64,000 bases of DNA from an uncultured bacterium. GTDB taxonomy: Bacteria; Bacillota; Clostridia; Lachnospirales; Lachnospiraceae. Below are positions 35,160 to 43,977 of the stretch, one piece after another (the stretch's first letter is position 1; each line of letters begins with the position of its first letter). The DNA lies in NCBI GenBank assembly GCA_947243845.1, contig CAMXIF010000002.1, forward strand, positions 62,001 through 126,000. The letters run 5' to 3'. Both the position numbers and the translations under genes were made by a program. The notes beneath the pieces were generated by a model that was given only the letters and a program-made list of their open reading frames with translations, did not search any database and was not told the DNA's origin.

Positions 35160-36839
35160 TTAATCTGTAAGTAAGGCCATCCCTTTCATCAAAGACCAGA
35201 TATCATTTTGCGTGCATCGTCCGTACAAAATAAGCGTCTTGTCCAGAACCTGTCCGACTAAAATAAGGAAAACGGAACCGGCGCTGAGCAACCGATATAA
35301 CCTTCTTTTACCTGTCAAAGCCTGCCCCAATATCACTGCCATAAACAACATTCCCAGGAAATAAAACGGCATAGCAAACCGAGACAACGCCCATTTATAC
35401 GAATTCAGGGAAATAAAAAAATCTACCACATAGCCGACAGCCAGAGTTCCGAATCCCGCCATCGCCCAAAATCCGGTTTCCCTGTCATTCCGTCTATGAT
35501 ATGCAAGCAATCCGATTCCCAAAACGCCAAGAAGAGGCCAGAACATAATGCGGACGCTGTCCCACCATAATCCCGCCAGAGCATAGAAGAGCAGGTACCA
35601 CTCCCCCTGATGCAGGGCATCCACCGCACAATCCATCATTTTTTCCATATAGGGTAAGCCCACTCCAAGGCCTCCCAGCACACCGGGCGCGTTTGAAAAC
35701 TGGTAGTTCATCACCGGAACGATTATGATGCCCCCGCCCGTCTGCTCTTCATCAGGGCCGGCCACAGTCATGACACCTTCTATAGAAACCTCGTCCACAA
35801 GACCGGAAGGCGTCAGCATCCCTCCCTCCAGGATTCCCAACAGACAGGAGACCAGAATGACGCCGCCAAGTACAGCGCCTCTTAACGCGCTTACATACTC
35901 CTTCTTATAGAGCAGATAGACCATCAAAAATCCGCCCACCCCCAACAATACGCATATGTTGTGGGGCGCACTCATAGCCCAGTATAATACAAAGCAAACT
36001 GTCACAAGATAATGGGAAAAGACCAGCTTACTTTTATGTTGCAAAATTTGTATGATCATTTCCAGATAAATAAAAAGTGTCGCCACACCGACCACAGAAT
36101 CCGTATATCCGCTTGAGATCAGTGGATAATCACTGTCAACAACACGGATGGGCGCCAATGTCAGGGAAACGCTTCCCATATAAACCACGCAGACGAGCAA
36201 AATACTCAGCCCAGATGAAAAATATCTGCGAAAAATACTATAGAGAAGCAGACACAGAAAAGCGCCGCTGACCGCCAGCCAAAGTGTCAGGGCAAAGCAG
36301 AGGTTATTCAAACCTAACAATCTGCTGAAGCTTGCCAGAACCGACTGTCCATACGATTGATTCAATACCGGAATATAATTCTGCTCCACAAAATAATCAG
36401 CAATACCGGCATATCTTAAAGAACCAATCGTTCCAATACCAACATATGGCGACAGACTCACTCTCTCCACATCAATCAGACGATACAGAAGTGCATGAAA
36501 CGTATGGGCAATCCAGAGACCGACCAGGGCCGCCAGCAAACCTGCGTTTTTACACAGCCACAGATAAAAACGCCGATAAATGGTAATGACCGCAAATACA
36601 GCGGTCAGAATTAAGAGTGACCAAAAAACAATTTTGTAGGAACCTGTCACCAGCGTTAAGGTTCTCAGAATAGCCAGATAAACCGCCATACCGACAAAAT
36701 AGGAACTCGCAAGTGTATAACAGCTGTTATCACTATCAATTCCCGCTTTACACAGCAGCATTCTGCCGATCACACAAAACAACCCTGCAAACAATATCAC
36801 AATCAAACCACTGCCAATCACAGATAGCGCAGCGTTCAT
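35160..36839 (-). CDS. Large multipass membrane protein, possibly GT-C type
   Basis: 559 residues with about 12-14 hydrophobic segments. A long extracellular loop lies at about 345-400 and the DVERVSLSPYVGIGTIGS segment follows the third or fourth helix. I do not recognise a specific family. The general plan is like GT-C glycosyltransferases and unassigned polymerases in capsule loci. The ribosome site (AAGGAGGAAATC) is one of the strongest in the window, and the gene follows the best promoter seen, so it heads a transcription unit that continues through the deacetylase-like and AsnB-like genes. Confidence 0.65.
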   Translation of the reverse strand: MNAALSVIGSGLIVILFAGLFCVIGRMLLCKAGIDSDNSCYTLASSYFVGMAVYLAILRTLTLVTGSYKIVFWSLLILTAVFAVITIYRRFYLWLCKNAGLLAALVGLWIAHTFHALLYRLIDVERVSLSPYVGIGTIGSLRYAGIADYFVEQNYIPVLNQSYGQSVLASFSRLLGLNNLCFALTLWLAVSGAFLCLLLYSIFRRYFSSGLSILLVCVVYMGSVSLTLAPIRVVDSDYPLISSGYTDSVVGVATLFIYLEMIIQILQHKSKLVFSHYLVTVCFVLYWAMSAPHNICVLLGVGGFLMVYLLYKKEYVSALRGAVLGGVILVSCLLGILEGGMLTPSGLVDEVSIEGVMTVAGPDEEQTGGGIIIVPVMNYQFSNAPGVLGGLGVGLPYMEKMMDCAVDALHQGEWYLLFYALAGLWWDSVRIMFWPLLGVLGIGLLAYHRRNDRETGFWAMAGFGTLAVGYVVDFFISLNSYKWALSRFAMPFYFLGMLFMAVILGQALTGKRRLYRLLSAGSVFLILVGQVLDKTLILYGRCTQNDIWSLMKGMALLTD

Positions 36840-36902
36840 ATAAGATTTCCTCCTTGATGCCGCTTGTTTTCTTTTGCGGTTATTATATCACAGCGTTCAT
36901 AT
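36830..36902. repeat. 12-bp direct repeat across promoter and start codon
   Basis: CAGCGTTCATAT occurs at 36830-36841, where it covers the start codon of the membrane protein gene, and again at 36891-36902, inside the spacer of the promoter. The two copies are 61 bases apart, so the promoter region holds a duplicated copy of the first codons (ATGAACGCTG). It may be the footprint of an insertion or a small duplication that created the promoter. Confidence 0.5.
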
Positions 36903-36910
36903 GATGTCCA
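36882..36910 (-). promoter_or_regulatory. Strong sigma-A promoter, TGGACA-17-TATAAT
   Basis: On the minus strand the -35 is TGGACA (36905-36910) and the -10 is TATAAT (36882-36887) with 17 bases between them. A TG one base before the -10 extends it. It lies between the end of a GT4 gene and the membrane protein start, about 43 bases from the start codon. It is the closest match to consensus found in the window and marks an internal transcription start in the locus. Confidence 0.8.
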
Positions 36911-36934
36911 TAAACGAAAGCCCGGCCATGGTTC

Positions 36935-38071
36935 TCATCTCTTATCCTGTCTCTGCTTATCCGCTCCCCCATACTCGAAACAGATTTCTTCCATATAATC
37001 CCGCCACTGCGCAAAGATTGTCTCCGCATTGGCCCTCTCTGCAATCTTTCTTGCTTCCATTCCCAGTCTCTGCGCAAGTTCCGGTTCTTCAATCAAACGA
37101 TTGATCCCTGCCGCCAACGCTTCCTCATCTTTAATGGGAATCAGCAGCCCGTCCACCCCGTCTGTCATGATCGTCCTTGGTCCGCCGCAGGGACAGTCCG
37201 TAGCCACAATCGGAAGTCCCAAAGCCATGGCTTCCATCAGCGCATTGGGCAGTCCTTCCCAATCCGATGTAAAAGCAAAAAGCGCCGCATCCACCAAATC
37301 CTTTTCCAGACTGTCACTGGCTCCCATCAAATGGATATAGTCCTGCGCTTCCAATTCTTCTATCAATTTGTCCAATATTTCCTTCGTGCCGTCAAAAGAA
37401 TCGCCGCCGTAAATCTTTAAGTCATATTCGGGATGTTTCGCATGTACTTTCGCAAAAGCCCGAAGCAGCATGGGCTGGTTCTTAAAATCCACCAGCCGGC
37501 CGGACTGCACCACCGTCTTGTTCCGCTTTTCAGGTGCTGGCACACCGATATACTTTGGATTTAACGGATTTAAGATAATCCGGGAATTCTTCTGTAATCT
37601 GGGCGCAAAGAACTCCCGCGCCCCCTGGGTCTGAAACACACAGCCGTCCACTCTCGGAAACAAAAGCGGTATCTGTATCTTGTCCGACCACTCCTCATAG
37701 TGTCCCACCGGATCTGTCCGAATGGAAATAAGCACCGGTACTTTCACAAAAAACGCAGCCATCAGACCTCTGTATATCGCTCTTCTGGCAAAAGGCACCA
37801 GAATATCCGGCCGCTCCTTTTTCAGAAGCAGGCGCAAGTATTTTACCCGGAGCAGGAACTGTACAATCCGGTTCTTGTGTTCATCCTCTTTGGTAAGGCC
37901 CACATGTACCCGGCGCACCCGCTCGTCCGTCTGAAATTCATTTTCACCATACCACTCTGTGGCAATAATGACCTCATATCCATTGGCCGCGAACTGATTA
38001 GCCAGATTAGTGACTACACGCTCCGCGCCGCCCTGTTCCAGACAATTTAAATGAAATATAATCTTATGCAT
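36935..38071 (-). CDS. Glycosyltransferase family 4
   Basis: 378 residues from the ATG (MHKIIFHLNCLEQGG) that follows GAGG; the frame is open upstream but without GT4 sequence. Family blocks are LEQGGAERVVTNLANQF, VQSGRLVDFKNQPMLLRAFA, TSDWEGLPNALMEAMALG (EX7E) and ATDCPCGGPRTIM. It closely resembles the GT4 proteins at 31.1 and 45.7 kb in design, so these are probably diverged paralogues. It is the last gene before the strong internal promoter and lies about 90 bases from the small lipoprotein gene. Confidence 0.9.
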   Translation of the reverse strand: MHKIIFHLNCLEQGGAERVVTNLANQFAANGYEVIIATEWYGENEFQTDERVRRVHVGLTKEDEHKNRIVQFLLRVKYLRLLLKKERPDILVPFARRAIYRGLMAAFFVKVPVLISIRTDPVGHYEEWSDKIQIPLLFPRVDGCVFQTQGAREFFAPRLQKNSRIILNPLNPKYIGVPAPEKRNKTVVQSGRLVDFKNQPMLLRAFAKVHAKHPEYDLKIYGGDSFDGTKEILDKLIEELEAQDYIHLMGASDSLEKDLVDAALFAFTSDWEGLPNALMEAMALGLPIVATDCPCGGPRTIMTDGVDGLLIPIKDEEALAAGINRLIEEPELAQRLGMEARKIAERANAETIFAQWRDYMEEICFEYGGADKQRQDKR

Positions 38072-38162
38072 CGTATCCTCATCCAATTTTAATTTGTTGC
38101 CGTTCGCCCGCAATGCACTTTCAATCGTGAGACCACGTTTTTAACTATAACATTAATTCAAA

Positions 38163-38510
38163 TTATTCCTCTGCCGTTTCAACAATCTTGATATTATATA
38201 CGTCCCCCAACTGCGCCGGATACGTTTCCATAATTTCACCATTGTAAGTGATTTCTACCGTATCCCCAACTTTTGCCTCATGGGCAATGTCATATGCCAC
38301 AGTGGCGGGCAGGTCATTATACAAATTAATTTCAATCCGATCCGCACTGTCAAGTTCCTGACTGCCTTCAACCGGTTCCACCATGCACCACTGATCTTCG
38401 GCACTAACTCCAAGAACGACCGCTTCAAATGTGGCCTCTCTGCTGCCGCATGCTGCCATAGATAGAGTACTAATAAGCAGTAATAAGAGTAAACTGTGTT
38501 TCTTCATCAT
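38163..38510 (-). CDS. Small lipoprotein
   Basis: 115 residues from the ATG after GGGAGGAGAC. Residues 1-21 are a lipoprotein signal: Met-Met-Lys-Lys, eleven hydrophobic residues and a lipobox MAAC with Cys21. The mature part (about 95 residues) is rich in strand-forming stretches and looks like a small beta-barrel or OB-like fold such as DUF3221 (VGDTVEITYNGEIMETYPAQ). It would be tethered to the outer face of the membrane. It follows the MBOAT gene by 13 bases and may assist the Dlt-like extracellular acyl transfer; that role is inferred from position only. Confidence 0.8.
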   Translation of the reverse strand: MMKKHSLLLLLLISTLSMAACGSREATFEAVVLGVSAEDQWCMVEPVEGSQELDSADRIEINLYNDLPATVAYDIAHEAKVGDTVEITYNGEIMETYPAQLGDVYNIKIVETAEE

Positions 38511-38523
38511 GTCTCCTCCCCCT

Positions 38524-40095
38524 TCAAAAGCTCTGATACATAAATGCCGCCGTATCATACCCGCCGCCGTAGATACCCGTGATCAGCACCACCAGCAAAA
38601 TCCCATAATAGCAGCACCACCTCGCCGGCATCGGCCAGCCTGCCAGACAGGCCCGCACATCTTTGCCCCGCTCTTCCCACACAGACACCATAAGCCACAC
38701 AAACAATGCCGCAAACAAAAGCAGGAAGCCATACTTGCTGATACCATAGGAAGTGATCGTCTGAGAGAACAACGCCCGCACATTCAGTCTGGTAAGAAAG
38801 GCCCGGTAGATCATGCCCGCCTGTGTAAGGCTTTCACTGCGGATCAGCACATCTGCCAAGAACACAATCAACCAGGTGCGTGCCATGCAAAACAGCCCCC
38901 AGACCTTACCATCCCTGATATGCAGTTTTTCCTTCCAGACAGCATAGTTTGCTTCCAGTACCAAAGAAATGCTCATGATCAGGCCGTAATAAATGCCCCA
39001 GAGTATATAACTGGCCGTCCTGCCGTGCCACATGCCGGTAAAGAGCCAGACCAGCATAGTTCCCATAATCGGTACCGCATGTCTGCCCATAACAGCCCAT
39101 TTTTTCTTGGCGGCCTTCGTAATCTTACGCCCTGTCCCCGACATGACAAAAGAAAACATCACATAGTCTTTAAACCAGGTACCCAGGGTAATATGCCATC
39201 TGCGCCAAAATTCCGCCACAGACTTGGAGAAATATGGTCTCTTAAAGTTCTCCGGCAGAACGATGTCAAAGGTTTCGCTGACGCCCAGCGCCATATCCAT
39301 ATAGCCGGAAAAATCTGCGTACAGCTGTAGCATATAAAGCGCCACTGCCACTGCGAAGATGCTTCCCGGCACTTCAGCGGCCTGACTCATAAACACATTA
39401 TCCACAAATAAACCAATCCGGTCTGCGATTACCAATTTCTTAAAGGCGCCCCAGACGAACCGCTGAATCCCCCGCAGCATTCTTTCATAATCAAAGTTAT
39501 GCTCTCTCTCTAACTCCTCTTTTAGTTTGGCAAAACGATTGAAAGGCCCCTGGGTGACTGCCGGAAAATAGGACAGAAACAACAATACCTTCCAAGGATT
39601 CTGCTCCGCCTCACACTGCTCCCTTCCCACATCCACCACATAGCCGATAGCTGTCAGTGTGTAGAAGGAAATGCCAAGCGGCATGATCACTTTTTCAAAA
39701 AAACCTGTGGGAACACCCCGATCCTTTAAGAAAGGCAGGGCCACGACCGTGTATTTATAGAAGACTAACAGTCCCAAATTCAACGCAAAATAGAGGATTT
39801 GAACCTGTTTTCTCTGTTTCTCAAATCCATGTTTTACTGCTTTCTTACTTTCTTTATCTGTGCAGTCTGCAAGAGCTTTACGCTGTGAGGCAAGACTTTT
39901 TTGCAGATAGATGCCGCAGGCATAGGTTGTGGCGCAGGTAATGAACAGACTGACAGGGACTCCCTTCAGCCCGATCACATAAAACACAAGTCCTGCGGCC
40001 AGAAGGATCTGCCATTTACGCCTCTGCGGCACCAGGTAATAGAGGGCGAAGGTAATCACCCACAACAACACAAAAGTGTAGGATAATAACTGCAT
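38524..40095 (-). CDS. MBOAT-family O-acyltransferase (DltB/AlgI-like)
   Basis: 523 residues with about ten membrane segments. The MBOAT core is plain: FNRFAKLKEEL, YADFSGYMDMALG, FWRRWHITLGTWFKDYV with the first conserved His, and TGMWHGRTASYILWG with the second. These proteins pass an activated acyl or aminoacyl group through the membrane. Its ATG follows GGAGGAATAA immediately after the carrier protein stop, so the pair is co-translated. With the adenylating enzyme, carrier and SGNH protein it completes a Dlt-like set. The acyl group could be an amino acid or a simple acid. Confidence 0.93.
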   Translation of the reverse strand: MQLLSYTFVLLWVITFALYYLVPQRRKWQILLAAGLVFYVIGLKGVPVSLFITCATTYACGIYLQKSLASQRKALADCTDKESKKAVKHGFEKQRKQVQILYFALNLGLLVFYKYTVVALPFLKDRGVPTGFFEKVIMPLGISFYTLTAIGYVVDVGREQCEAEQNPWKVLLFLSYFPAVTQGPFNRFAKLKEELEREHNFDYERMLRGIQRFVWGAFKKLVIADRIGLFVDNVFMSQAAEVPGSIFAVAVALYMLQLYADFSGYMDMALGVSETFDIVLPENFKRPYFSKSVAEFWRRWHITLGTWFKDYVMFSFVMSGTGRKITKAAKKKWAVMGRHAVPIMGTMLVWLFTGMWHGRTASYILWGIYYGLIMSISLVLEANYAVWKEKLHIRDGKVWGLFCMARTWLIVFLADVLIRSESLTQAGMIYRAFLTRLNVRALFSQTITSYGISKYGFLLLFAALFVWLMVSVWEERGKDVRACLAGWPMPARWCCYYGILLVVLITGIYGGGYDTAAFMYQSF

Positions 40096-40326
40096 TTATT
40101 CCTCCAGCAGACGCTCGACAAGCCCTATGATCGCCTCTTTATTCTTAAAATTCTCCGCCACCACATACTTGGCGTCAATCTCAATATCAAACTCTTCTTC
40201 CAGTTCACTCACGATATTGATGACAGTGAAGGAATCAATAATCCCATCCTCCATCATACTGTCGCCATCATATGTAAGCGCTTCCTCACAGTACTCTTCC
40301 AGAATTTCCAACACTTTTTCTTTCAT
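40096..40326 (-). CDS. Acyl/aminoacyl carrier protein (DltC-like)
   Basis: 76 residues from the ATG (MKEKVLEILEEYC) after AAAGGA; an ATG 12 codons upstream is less likely because DltC-type proteins are about 78 residues. The phosphopantetheine attachment Ser32 lies in MEDGIIDSFTVINIV, matching the DG(I/L)-x-DS carrier motif, and the protein is strongly acidic. It would be loaded by the DltA-like enzyme and hand the group to the MBOAT protein. The last codons overlap the MBOAT ribosome site. Confidence 0.92.
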   Translation of the reverse strand: MKEKVLEILEEYCEEALTYDGDSMMEDGIIDSFTVINIVSELEEEFDIEIDAKYVVAENFKNKEAIIGLVERLLEE

Positions 40327-40417
40327 AAATAGTATGTCCTTTCTTTGTTTATCTATATCCATTGCGTTCCCAAATCTTCAAGTTTCATTTTACCATATAT
40401 TCAGATTGTAATCCCTC

Positions 40418-41275
40418 TTACAGGATACGGTATTTGATCTTAAGAAGATGCGTCCCCGAAAGCGGCAGAAATATTACATTTTCTTCATCTTTTTTCTTTT
40501 CCGGTACAATCTTGCGGTATCTTATGACTTCCACCCGCACGCCGTCCACCACAGTCTGCATGTGCGGGAAGATATCGTTCTTCCCATAATCCACACTGCG
40601 AAGCAGGCGGTATATGGCTTCCGGCTCCTCAGAAAGCTCAAAAAATCCATTCCCCGGCACCTCCGTAGAACGGTACATCCGCCGGCCCAGGATACTTCCC
40701 TGGGATATCGTCTGTGCCCGCTCTTCCAGAACAGCCGCAAAACATTCCGCAAATCCTTCGCAGGCCAGATCCATCAGCCGTTCGGTCAGTTCATAGGCCT
40801 TGTCCTCCGGGCCGATAGCACATCTTTTCTGAATAATGATATTTCCCTCATCAATACCTGCCGTCACATAGTGCCAGGTAATACCGGTCTGTCTCTCTCC
40901 CTGATAGATGACCCAGCTGGGTGCATTCCTGCCCGGATAGTCCGGCAAAAGAGCATTGTGGAAATTGATGATGGTGATATTCTCCTTCTCCACACAGACC
41001 GCCGGAAAGAGAAAATTGTTGCTGGCGCTGACAATCAGCGTCTTCTCCATGATACTGCACAGGTACGCGGCTAATTCATGCTTATCCGGCATAGAGGTAT
41101 AGGGAATGCCCCTTTCCTCACAAATCTTCCTCGTAATACTTAAAGCGTGCAACTCATGTTCTATAAATTCCAGTTGATAACCGTATGCCTGCCTCTGTTC
41201 TTCTATGTATTTGAGTACATTTCCAGTCGCTTTTCCATATCCAACCACCACCACGCGGTCAAACCTTTTCCCCAT
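40418..41275 (-). CDS. Formyltransferase-fold protein inside the Dlt-like module
   Basis: 285 residues. The N-terminal Rossmann fold (VVVVGYGKATGNVLKYI) is followed by the N10-formyl-tetrahydrofolate formyltransferase core: NFHNALLPDYPGRNAP and a later TAGIDEGN, giving the catalytic triad Asn104, His106 and Asp142. A helix of about 60 residues and a short C-terminal domain unlike that of methionyl-tRNA formyltransferase follow. Lying between the adenylating enzyme and the carrier protein genes, it may formylate an amino group on the carrier-bound amino acid or on a sugar. AAGGAG precedes the ATG, two bases from the upstream gene. Confidence 0.85.
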   Translation of the reverse strand: MGKRFDRVVVVGYGKATGNVLKYIEEQRQAYGYQLEFIEHELHALSITRKICEERGIPYTSMPDKHELAAYLCSIMEKTLIVSASNNFLFPAVCVEKENITIINFHNALLPDYPGRNAPSWVIYQGERQTGITWHYVTAGIDEGNIIIQKRCAIGPEDKAYELTERLMDLACEGFAECFAAVLEERAQTISQGSILGRRMYRSTEVPGNGFFELSEEPEAIYRLLRSVDYGKNDIFPHMQTVVDGVRVEVIRYRKIVPEKKKDEENVIFLPLSGTHLLKIKYRIL

Positions 41276-41276
41276 A

Positions 41277-42800
41277 TCAAAGAAACTCCTTTAATTTAAC
41301 CCTGTCAATCTTACCGTTGGCATTGATGGGCATTTTCTCCAATGTGATCAGCTTGTTGGGCAGCATATATTCGGGCACCAGATGGGAAATCTTCTCATTG
41401 ATATAAGCCTTTTCCAACTCTCCCTCGATAAACAGCACAATCTTCTGTCTCTTGTCATCATAGAGACAGCAGCATAAGGATATTTCCTCCAGCGAAGAAA
41501 CCGCCGTCTCAATCTCTCCCAGTTCAATCCTGTGACCCATATGCTTAATCTGGAAATCTTTGCGGGAAAGATATATCAACTCGCCGTACTCATTATATTT
41601 TACGATATCACCCGTTCTGTAGATCAGCTCAGGCACATAGGGATTCAGGGGATTTTGCACAAAGGCTTCCCTGGTCTTTTCCGGATTGTTGTAATAACCC
41701 ATGGATAGAGAAGTTCCCCGGACACAGAGTTCGCCGGATTCCTCTCCTGTTACCTTTTCATTCTTATCATTTAACACCAGAATGTCTGTGTTGGGCATCG
41801 CATAACCGATGGGAAGCGGTTCCTCATCTGCAAACTCACGGTCTACCACATAATAGGTGCAGGCATCCGTAATCTCTGTAGGCCCGTAAAGATTGGCATA
41901 CTGCACATCCGGCAGAAACTTCCGCCACACATTCAGCTGCTTGTTGGGCATCACCTCGCCGCAGAATAATACCCGTTTCAAGGTGTCTGATAAATCCACA
42001 TTCTTAAAGGCTTTGAGTTTCGCCACCACGATCAGCGCCGATGGCACCCAGAAAATGGTATTGATCTTCTTCTCTTTCAAATATTCCAGCAAAAGTACCG
42101 GCTGGGCAAACAGATTCTTCGGCACAATATAAGTAGTGGCCCCGGTCTTGATGGTGCTGTAGATATCCAGTATGGAATTATCAAAGTAAAAGGGCGCCTG
42201 ATTGCCGAAGCTGTCCTGCTCGGTAATCTGGAAAGTTTCTGTCACCCAGTCCGTATAATCTATCACAGAACGGTGGTTAATGGTCACACCCTTGGGCACA
42301 CCCGTGGAACCGGAAGTAAACAGCACATACAGAAGGTCCGTATCTATCCCTTTCCGCCTCGCCGCCTCGATTCTTTCCGCTCTCTGCCCATCTTCGGTCT
42401 GCCCACAGGCGGCCAGGGCCTCCTCCAGTATCAGGAAGTCCCCCTGATAGGAATACTGTGCAAATATCTCCCGCAATGCCGCCGTAGTGATAACAATAGC
42501 CGGATCCAACACTTCGAGTATCTTATTTACCCGGCTTCCCGGCATGTCCACATCGATGGGGGAATAAAAGTTACAGCTGTAAGCCGCACCCATAAAGGAG
42601 ACCAGTACATCGACACCTTTTTCCAGAAAGACGACCACTGGTCTTTTAAAGAATCCCCGCTCTATCAGTTCATAAGCCACCGCCCTGGCCTGCTGTCTCA
42701 GCTGCCTGAAAGTGACCTGTTTGTTTTCATCTGCAAAAGCTGTCTTATCCGGCAGCCTGACCGCCGTCTCATCGAGCCAGTAAGTAACGTTTGCTTTCAT
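41277..42800 (-). CDS. Amino-acid-adenylating ligase (DltA-like)
   Basis: 507 residues from the ATG after GGGGATA; upstream codons belong to an intergenic repeat. Adenylation motifs: LFTSGSTGVPKG (160-171), NQAPFYFDNSILDIYS with Asp207 in the place that binds the substrate amino group in DltA, CGEVMPN, NLYGPTEITDAC, YRTGDIV and NANGKIDR with the catalytic Lys497. It should activate an amino acid with ATP and load it onto the nearby carrier. D-alanine is the reference substrate, but pocket residues differ, so another amino acid is possible. Confidence 0.9.
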   Translation of the reverse strand: MKANVTYWLDETAVRLPDKTAFADENKQVTFRQLRQQARAVAYELIERGFFKRPVVVFLEKGVDVLVSFMGAAYSCNFYSPIDVDMPGSRVNKILEVLDPAIVITTAALREIFAQYSYQGDFLILEEALAACGQTEDGQRAERIEAARRKGIDTDLLYVLFTSGSTGVPKGVTINHRSVIDYTDWVTETFQITEQDSFGNQAPFYFDNSILDIYSTIKTGATTYIVPKNLFAQPVLLLEYLKEKKINTIFWVPSALIVVAKLKAFKNVDLSDTLKRVLFCGEVMPNKQLNVWRKFLPDVQYANLYGPTEITDACTYYVVDREFADEEPLPIGYAMPNTDILVLNDKNEKVTGEESGELCVRGTSLSMGYYNNPEKTREAFVQNPLNPYVPELIYRTGDIVKYNEYGELIYLSRKDFQIKHMGHRIELGEIETAVSSLEEISLCCCLYDDKRQKIVLFIEGELEKAYINEKISHLVPEYMLPNKLITLEKMPINANGKIDRVKLKEFL

Positions 42801-42809
42801 TATCCCCAC

Positions 42810-42894
42810 ATTTCTGCGCTGCTTTCTGAGCCTGACGAGTTTGTGACAAGCAGCGCGCAGACACAAATCCCGCGATTGAAAATGTATTTCAATC
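42810..42894. repeat. Palindromic intergenic element, family B copy 1
   Basis: Plus-strand ATTTCTGCGCTGCTTT (42810-42825) pairs with AAGCAGCGCGCAGA further on, with a two-base bulge. It is followed by ACACAAATCCCGC and a hairpin GATTGAAA...TTTCAATC (42874-42894). The same series, with about 80 percent identity by eye, is found at 50.77-50.87 kb in the same orientation and position relative to its neighbours. It fills the gap before the DltA-like gene. Confidence 0.75.
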
Positions 42895-42897
42895 CCC

Positions 42898-43977
42898 TCA
42901 CCGTGCCGGAATCACCGGATAGAAAGTATCCATCATTTTCTCCGTTTTCACGTGATAAATATCATATAAATCCGTCATCTCAAGACCGCATCCCGCCGGA
43001 TCATAGGAACCGTAAAGGGCAATCTGACGCTCATTTGCCAGTTCCTGTACTCTCTTTTCCACTTCCAGCGTAATCTGAAAGGCCTCCTCTGATTCTATGT
43101 AATTATACATCATGGGTGAATAGGGTGGCAAGTATAAAATAACCTCTACGCCCTGCTCCTGCAGCCAGATAACCAGCCGCTCAAACTTCTTCCAGTGGCC
43201 GTGATCAATCTCCTGATAATCCGTCATCCGGTAGACCACATGCTCTTCCATGGACTGCCTGGTCAGTTCCTCTACCATCGCTGTATCACCTTCCCGCAAT
43301 TCTCTCTGGTAGGCGATACTCCCGTCATAATGTTTCAGGTACCGCTCCGTCTCCCAGTCATCCGTATAAGAGACTTGGAACCGTTTTCTCTCCGGAAGCA
43401 GGGTGACGTTATAGCGGAAATAATCCAGGGAAAGCCATTTGCCCATATCTTTGCCGGTGTTCTTTTGCGGATGCAGGTTGCCCTCATCGAATTTCTCATT
43501 TAGGATCACGTTCATGTAGTTATGATACGGATAAAGGTCTTCCCACCTGTCATTGTCATGACTGGTATTGAACAAAAAGGCGTCCACCCCGATCACCATG
43601 GTCTTCGGCAATTTATCTTCCGCCGCCAGCACCCCTGACACCGCCAGCAGATCATAAACTGTGGACTCTGACAGCCCCGCATTATAAAAAGAATCCGTAC
43701 CAAACATGGTATGGTCGAAATTCATCACCCGGCTGGATCCCGCCACGATCACCTCTCTCGGCTCTTCCTGCTGTTTCACACAGGCCAGGAACAGATTGCG
43801 GTCATTAAAATCCGATTCTTCCAACCCTTCCACATTCCGGCCGTACACTGCCATCTGCTCCCCAATCTGGTCATACGTGATGCGCAGCATCGCATATGAG
43901 TCCACATACCAGTTTACCACTACAACCAATATGATAACCGGCAGGAGAAAGAGGATTGCTTTACACCATTTTTTCAT
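42898..43977 (-). CDS. Membrane-anchored SGNH-like protein, possible DltD equivalent
   Basis: 359 residues: an N-terminal membrane anchor (about 6-24), then an extracellular domain with EVIVAGSSRVMNFDH (nucleophile Ser in GSS) and, near the end, MTDLYDIYHVKTEKMM with the Asp-x-x-His pair. That is the catalytic layout of the DltD/AlgX-like SGNH proteins. It directly precedes the DltA-like gene, so it completes an order D-A-formyltransferase-C-B, different from the usual dltABCD. It would pass the group to the final glycan acceptor. The start overlaps the upstream DUF6020 stop by one base. Confidence 0.75.
   Translation of the reverse strand: MKKWCKAILFLLPVIILVVVVNWYVDSYAMLRITYDQIGEQMAVYGRNVEGLEESDFNDRNLFLACVKQQEEPREVIVAGSSRVMNFDHTMFGTDSFYNAGLSESTVYDLLAVSGVLAAEDKLPKTMVIGVDAFLFNTSHDNDRWEDLYPYHNYMNVILNEKFDEGNLHPQKNTGKDMGKWLSLDYFRYNVTLLPERKRFQVSYTDDWETERYLKHYDGSIAYQRELREGDTAMVEELTRQSMEEHVVYRMTDYQEIDHGHWKKFERLVIWLQEQGVEVILYLPPYSPMMYNYIESEEAFQITLEVEKRVQELANERQIALYGSYDPAGCGLEMTDLYDIYHVKTEKMMDTFYPVIPAR

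Noticed and set aside
38431..39330. 299-codon open frame on the plus strand
   Set aside because: It covers the end of the MBOAT gene in reverse and has no recognisable family features.
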